Below, piece by piece: positions 5,861 through 8,046 of a stretch of 8,046 nt of DNA (positions are counted from its first letter, which is position 1; the number at the start of each line of letters is the position of its first letter). Source of the DNA: Desulfosporosinus sp. UBA4726 (GTDB taxonomy: Bacteria > Bacillota > Desulfitobacteriia > Desulfitobacteriales > Desulfitobacteriaceae); NCBI GenBank assembly GCA_002404215.1, contig DHJG01000094.1, positions 4,542 to 12,587 on the forward strand, written 5' to 3'. Position numbers and translations under genes: made by a program. The notes beneath the pieces are model-generated. The model was not told where the DNA came from, did not search any database, and saw nothing but the letters and a program-made list of their open reading frames with translations.

Positions 5861-6649
5861 TTATACAAACTTTAGCTGTTTAAGTTTTTCCGACATTTTA
5901 AAACTAAGCTGTGCCCCAGTGCCAGTCCATGTTTCTCTGTCGTTATTAACAGAGGGTGGGAAAATTCGTTCAACCTGGGTTGGTGAACCTGTAAGTCCAT
6001 ATCTCTTTTCATCTTGATCTTCAAAATCTTTCAAGCTTATAATCTTAATTTCTCGATCTTTAGTACTTACTTTTTTTCTGTAAGATGGAAGTCTTGGCTG
6101 AAAAATGTCTTTTTCTACGGTTAAAAGACAGGGAAACTGAATTTCAGCTATTTCAAGCGTATTAGGCATGTCCATCTCAACGACAACTGATTTTTCTTTG
6201 AGTTCAATTATTTTTAGAACGTTGGCTATATGGGGTATTCCCAAATACTCCGCCATCTCTGGGCCTACTTGAGCAGTATCTCCATCAGTTGTCTGCTTTC
6301 CACAAAGTATCAGATCGAACTTACCCATCTTTAGAACACCTTGTGAAATTGTGTAGGCTGTTGCCAGAACGTCTGCTCCCGCAAATTTTCGATCAGATAC
6401 TAAAGCGCCTTCATCTGCACCCATCATAAAGGCTTCTTTGATAATCTCTTTAGCTTGTGGTGGTCCCATACTTATAACTTTTATCGTTCCACCTTTTTGT
6501 TCCTTAATTCTCAAAGCGGTCTCTATGGCATAAAGATCGTATGGATTCATTTTCGAATCCACACCGTCTCTTTTTAAAACACCGGTTATTGGGTCAACTT
6601 CAATCTTCGAAGTTCCAGGTACTTGTTTAATACAAACTAATATTTCCAT
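5861..6649 (-). CDS. lctB: Electron transfer flavoprotein beta subunit, bifurcating type (LctB)
   Basis: A protein of 262 residues, the usual EtfB length, and first gene of the operon. It begins with the family start MEILVCIKQVPGTSKIEVDP. It carries MNPYDLYAIETAL (34-46), the nucleotide-binding stretch around ALVSDRKFAGADVLATAYT (82-100), and LCGKQTTDGDTAQVGPEMAE (115-134). The last two are characteristic of Etf proteins in which EtfB binds FAD and NAD(H), as in electron-bifurcating enzymes, rather than AMP as in mitochondrial Etf. In A. woodii LctBCD, lactate oxidation by NAD+ is driven by simultaneous oxidation of reduced ferredoxin; the flavin in EtfB is the branching site. The start is secure: AGGAGG lies 7 bases before the ATG. 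No lactate permease, racemase or regulator lies in the window, though they accompany the operon in A. woodii. Confidence 0.92.
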   Translation of the reverse strand: MEILVCIKQVPGTSKIEVDPITGVLKRDGVDSKMNPYDLYAIETALRIKEQKGGTIKVISMGPPQAKEIIKEAFMMGADEGALVSDRKFAGADVLATAYTISQGVLKMGKFDLILCGKQTTDGDTAQVGPEMAEYLGIPHIANVLKIIELKEKSVVVEMDMPNTLEIAEIQFPCLLTVEKDIFQPRLPSYRKKVSTKDREIKIISLKDFEDQDEKRYGLTGSPTQVERIFPPSVNNDRETWTGTGAQLSFKMSEKLKQLKFV

Positions 6650-6683
6650 GACTCAACCTCCTATAATATAGTACTTTTATTCT

Positions 6684-6707
6684 AAAGAAAACTTGGCTAG
6701 CGCCAAG
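6684..6707 (-). terminator. Terminator-like hairpin in the lct leader (possible attenuator)
   Basis: On the minus strand CUUGGC (6707-6702) pairs with GCCAAG (6697-6692) around a GCUA loop and is followed by UUUUCUUU (6691-6684). It lies between the promoter at 6864-6892 and the lctB start, in a leader of about 208 nt. A short hairpin plus U-run before the first gene suggests attenuation. TAGCGCC is duplicated at 6698-6704 and 6713-6719, which could allow alternative pairing, but I cannot define a full antiterminator. Confidence 0.45.
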
Positions 6708-6737
6708 CATTTTAGCGCCGGTAAAATATGATGGGAA

Positions 6738-6755
6738 GTGACCGCCAGCGGTCAC
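6738..6755. repeat. Perfect 18-bp palindrome in the lct leader
   Basis: GTGACCGC (6738-6745) is a perfect inverted repeat of GCGGTCAC (6748-6755) around CA. It contains the same GGTCA element as the operator about 90 bases away. It could be a second regulator site for DNA looping, or a stable hairpin in the lct 5' leader. Confidence 0.65.
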
Positions 6756-6835
6756 CATAGTTGTCCTTATATTTGCCGACTAGTATACAAAATATGTTTA
6801 CAATTATATTCTTGGTATCAGATAATGCGATTACA

Positions 6836-6855
6836 CCGGTCTGACCACCTGACCG
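6836..6855 (-). promoter_or_regulatory. Candidate GntR/LldR-type operator of the lct operon
   Basis: On the minus strand CGGTCAGGTGGTCAGACCGG contains TGGTCAGACCG, close to the TGGTNNNACCA pattern bound by FadR-subfamily GntR regulators such as LldR. GGTCAG is directly repeated within it, and CGGTC/GACCG forms an outer inverted repeat. It starts 8 bases downstream of the -10 box, so it covers the expected start site, a classic repressor position. The cognate regulator is not in the window. Confidence 0.55.
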
Positions 6856-6863
6856 TTTAATTT

Positions 6864-6892
6864 ATAATAGCATAAAAATTCATCTTGTACAA
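6864..6892 (-). promoter_or_regulatory. Promoter of the lctBCD operon
   Basis: On the minus strand TTGTAC (6892-6887) and TATTAT (6869-6864) are separated by 17 bases, and the -10 is extended by TGC directly before it. Transcription would start near 6857, giving a leader of about 208 nt. The operator lies immediately downstream. Confidence 0.65.
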
Positions 6893-6894
6893 AA

Positions 6895-6906
6895 GTAAAT
6901 ATTTAC
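6895..6906. promoter_or_regulatory. 12-bp palindrome just upstream of the lct -35 box
   Basis: GTAAATATTTAC is a perfect palindrome ending 2 bases before the -35 element. On the minus strand it reads ATTGTAAATATTTAC, and a related TTGTAAACAT occurs near 6795-6805. The placement suits an activator or a redox regulator. It resembles a Rex site only partly, so I leave it unassigned. Confidence 0.35.
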
Positions 6907-7168
6907 AATATTTCTTCGCAACTCATTAGTTTTTAAATAGATCAACATTATTTGTTCCGCCATGTTCCTCTGGCTATTTTACAAAAAGAAAATCCAACGT
7001 TTCTATCTCACAATAAACAAGGGAGATAGTGACATTGAATCAAAATTCTTACAGATTATCTGCATTGCTAGACTATAAGCTCTACGTCTGATATTCTTGC
7101 GAGGGGAAAGAACTCACCATTTTACCTTCAAGGAGCAAAATTGCGAAAATGAAATGAGAGTATAACTT
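6907..7168. other. Divergent intergenic region upstream of the membrane protease gene
   Basis: About 260 bases without a credible gene. CTATCTC (7003-7009) and GAGATAG (7023-7029) form a 7-bp inverted repeat. AAGGAG (7130-7135) is followed by very short frames (TTG at 7141, ATG at 7149 and 7154), each ending within four codons, just before the ATG at 7169. A weak plus-strand promoter pair, TTACAG and TATAAG with 19 bases between, lies around 7050-7079. Nothing else convincing is visible. Confidence 0.35.
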
Positions 7169-7999
7169 ATGGTACAATTTTTATTAGAAGCCTTCATATT
7201 GAGTATCTTAGAAATGATAAGTCTTGTTGGGCTGTTGATTGTCATCGGATTGATCTTAGGCTTAATGGAGCAAAAAGCTAATAGTTACTTCTTTGCTGCA
7301 TTTGGTTATAAAGGAATTTTGGCCACCGCTTGGCTTGGGACTCCAGTTCACGAAATGGGTCATGCCTTAATGTGTCTTATTTTTGGTCATAAAATTTCGG
7401 ACATGAGATTATTAATTATCAATCGGGCAGATGGTACCTTGGGATATGTCACTCATTCGTACAATCCAAGGAGTATCTACCAAACCGTGGGCAATTTTTT
7501 CATTGGGATAGCTCCTCTAATCAGTGGCATTAGCGCCCTGCTTCTAAGCCTATATTATTTATTACCCAACTCCTTCAAGGTCTTTGAAGTCTATTTACAA
7601 GAAGGGGTGATGATTAAATCCTTTGATCTAACCTTTGTCAAAGGATTTGCAAGTGCCAGCCTCGTTTTAATCCAAAGCATCTTCACTTTGAGTAATCTAT
7701 TCAACCCTCATTTCTGGATTTTCCTGTTGCTCGCCATTGGCGTTTCTTCTCACATGGCGTTAAGTAGAGCAGATATCAGAGGAGCAACCCAAGGACTCAT
7801 TTCGCTCTATATAGTATTATTTATTCTGGCAATGATGAGTAACTTCATGCGTGTTAACGCGTATAATTATATCTCGCAAGTGGCTCGGTATAATGCCTAT
7901 ATACTCGCTTTCTCCGCTCTGGCGTTGATCTTTTCCTTGTTAACCTTGGTATTGAGCTTTATTGTTTATCAAATCAAAATCGCTGCTATCAGAATCTAA
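7169..7999 (+). CDS. Polytopic membrane protein with HExxH motif (M50-like metalloprotease candidate)
   Basis: A protein of 276 residues, strongly hydrophobic, with about six membrane segments (roughly 8-32, 108-133, 158-176, 182-198, 209-226, 243-268). HEMGHALMCLIFGHKI at 61-76 carries HExxH (H61, E62, H65), the zinc motif of intramembrane M50 (site-2-type) proteases. GNFFIGIAPLISG (108-120) lies where those families have a second conserved membrane motif. SRADIRGATQG (199-209) could supply the third ligand (D202), but the classical NxxPxxxLDG motif is absent. The protein may therefore be a divergent branch of the M50 clan or an inactive relative. An in-frame TAA at 7163-7165 fixes ATG 7169 as the earliest ATG start; the ribosome site is weak (GAG 12-14 bases upstream). 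It is transcribed divergently from lctBCD. There is no evidence that it takes part in lactate metabolism, and its substrate is unknown. Confidence 0.7.
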   Translation: MVQFLLEAFILSILEMISLVGLLIVIGLILGLMEQKANSYFFAAFGYKGILATAWLGTPVHEMGHALMCLIFGHKISDMRLLIINRADGTLGYVTHSYNPRSIYQTVGNFFIGIAPLISGISALLLSLYYLLPNSFKVFEVYLQEGVMIKSFDLTFVKGFASASLVLIQSIFTLSNLFNPHFWIFLLLAIGVSSHMALSRADIRGATQGLISLYIVLFILAMMSNFMRVNAYNYISQVARYNAYILAFSALALIFSLLTLVLSFIVYQIKIAAIRI

Positions 8000-8031
8000 C
8001 TATATCGCTGTAAACGCATATTCTGATAGCA
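7984..8031. repeat. 12-bp inverted repeat at the end of the membrane protease gene
   Basis: TGCTATCAGAAT (7984-7995), inside the last codons, is a perfect inverted repeat of ATTCTGATAGCA (8020-8031), with 24 bases between. No U-run follows on the plus strand (AACCAAACG). It may be a 3' stabilising or terminator-like stem whose left arm is coding; the minus strand has only a weak U-rich stretch after it. Confidence 0.6.
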
Positions 8032-8046
8032 AACCAAACGTCCCCA

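Noticed and set aside
6895..6906. Rex (NADH-sensing) binding site before lct
   Set aside because: The palindrome GTAAATATTTAC shares the TTGT-like edge on one side only and its half-site spacing differs from the Rex consensus.

Overview
The window looks like chromosome of a low-GC, Gram-positive anaerobe in the Clostridia, most plausibly the Desulfosporosinus/Desulfitobacterium group. That placement is an inference from protein character, AT-rich codon use, strong Shine-Dalgarno sites and a lactate-oxidising Etf operon; no rRNA or marker gene confirms it.

Layout from left to right. (1) Bases 2-580, plus strand: the 3' part of a penicillin-binding D-Ala-D-Ala carboxypeptidase (family S11). 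(2) Bases 581-1455: about 0.9 kb without a credible protein gene. On the minus strand it holds a consensus sigma-A promoter (1388-1415), a run of strong stem-loops, a 16-bp pairing that closes a domain of about 436 nt (767-1202), and a strong intrinsic terminator (728-752). I read this as a gene for a large structured noncoding RNA of about 650 nt that I cannot assign to a family. (3) Bases 1456-1654, minus strand: a small CxxC protein that appears split by a frameshift. (4) Bases 1711-2769, minus strand: an HD-GYP-type protein behind a candidate sigma-D (flagellar/chemotaxis sigma) promoter. (5) Bases 2840-3034: a possible very small gene interrupted by a stop codon. (6) Bases 3123-6649, minus strand: a three-gene operon, lctB-lctC-lctD (EtfB, EtfA with an N-terminal iron-sulfur domain, FAD-linked 2-hydroxyacid dehydrogenase). 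It ends in a strong terminator (3063-3095). (7) Bases 6650-7168: a long divergent intergenic region with the operon's promoter, a GntR-type operator just downstream of its -10 box, and a leader of about 208 nt containing a terminator-like hairpin. (8) Bases 7169-7999, plus strand: a polytopic membrane protein with an HEMGH zinc-protease motif, followed by a 12-bp stem inverted repeat.

The best understood part is the lct operon. It matches in order and domain composition the electron-confurcating lactate dehydrogenase LctBCD of Acetobacterium woodii, which drives NAD+-dependent lactate oxidation with reduced ferredoxin. Its promoter architecture suggests repression by a lactate-responsive FadR/LldR-type regulator that is not encoded in the window. 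The most novel item is the candidate large RNA on the minus strand at about 1381-728.
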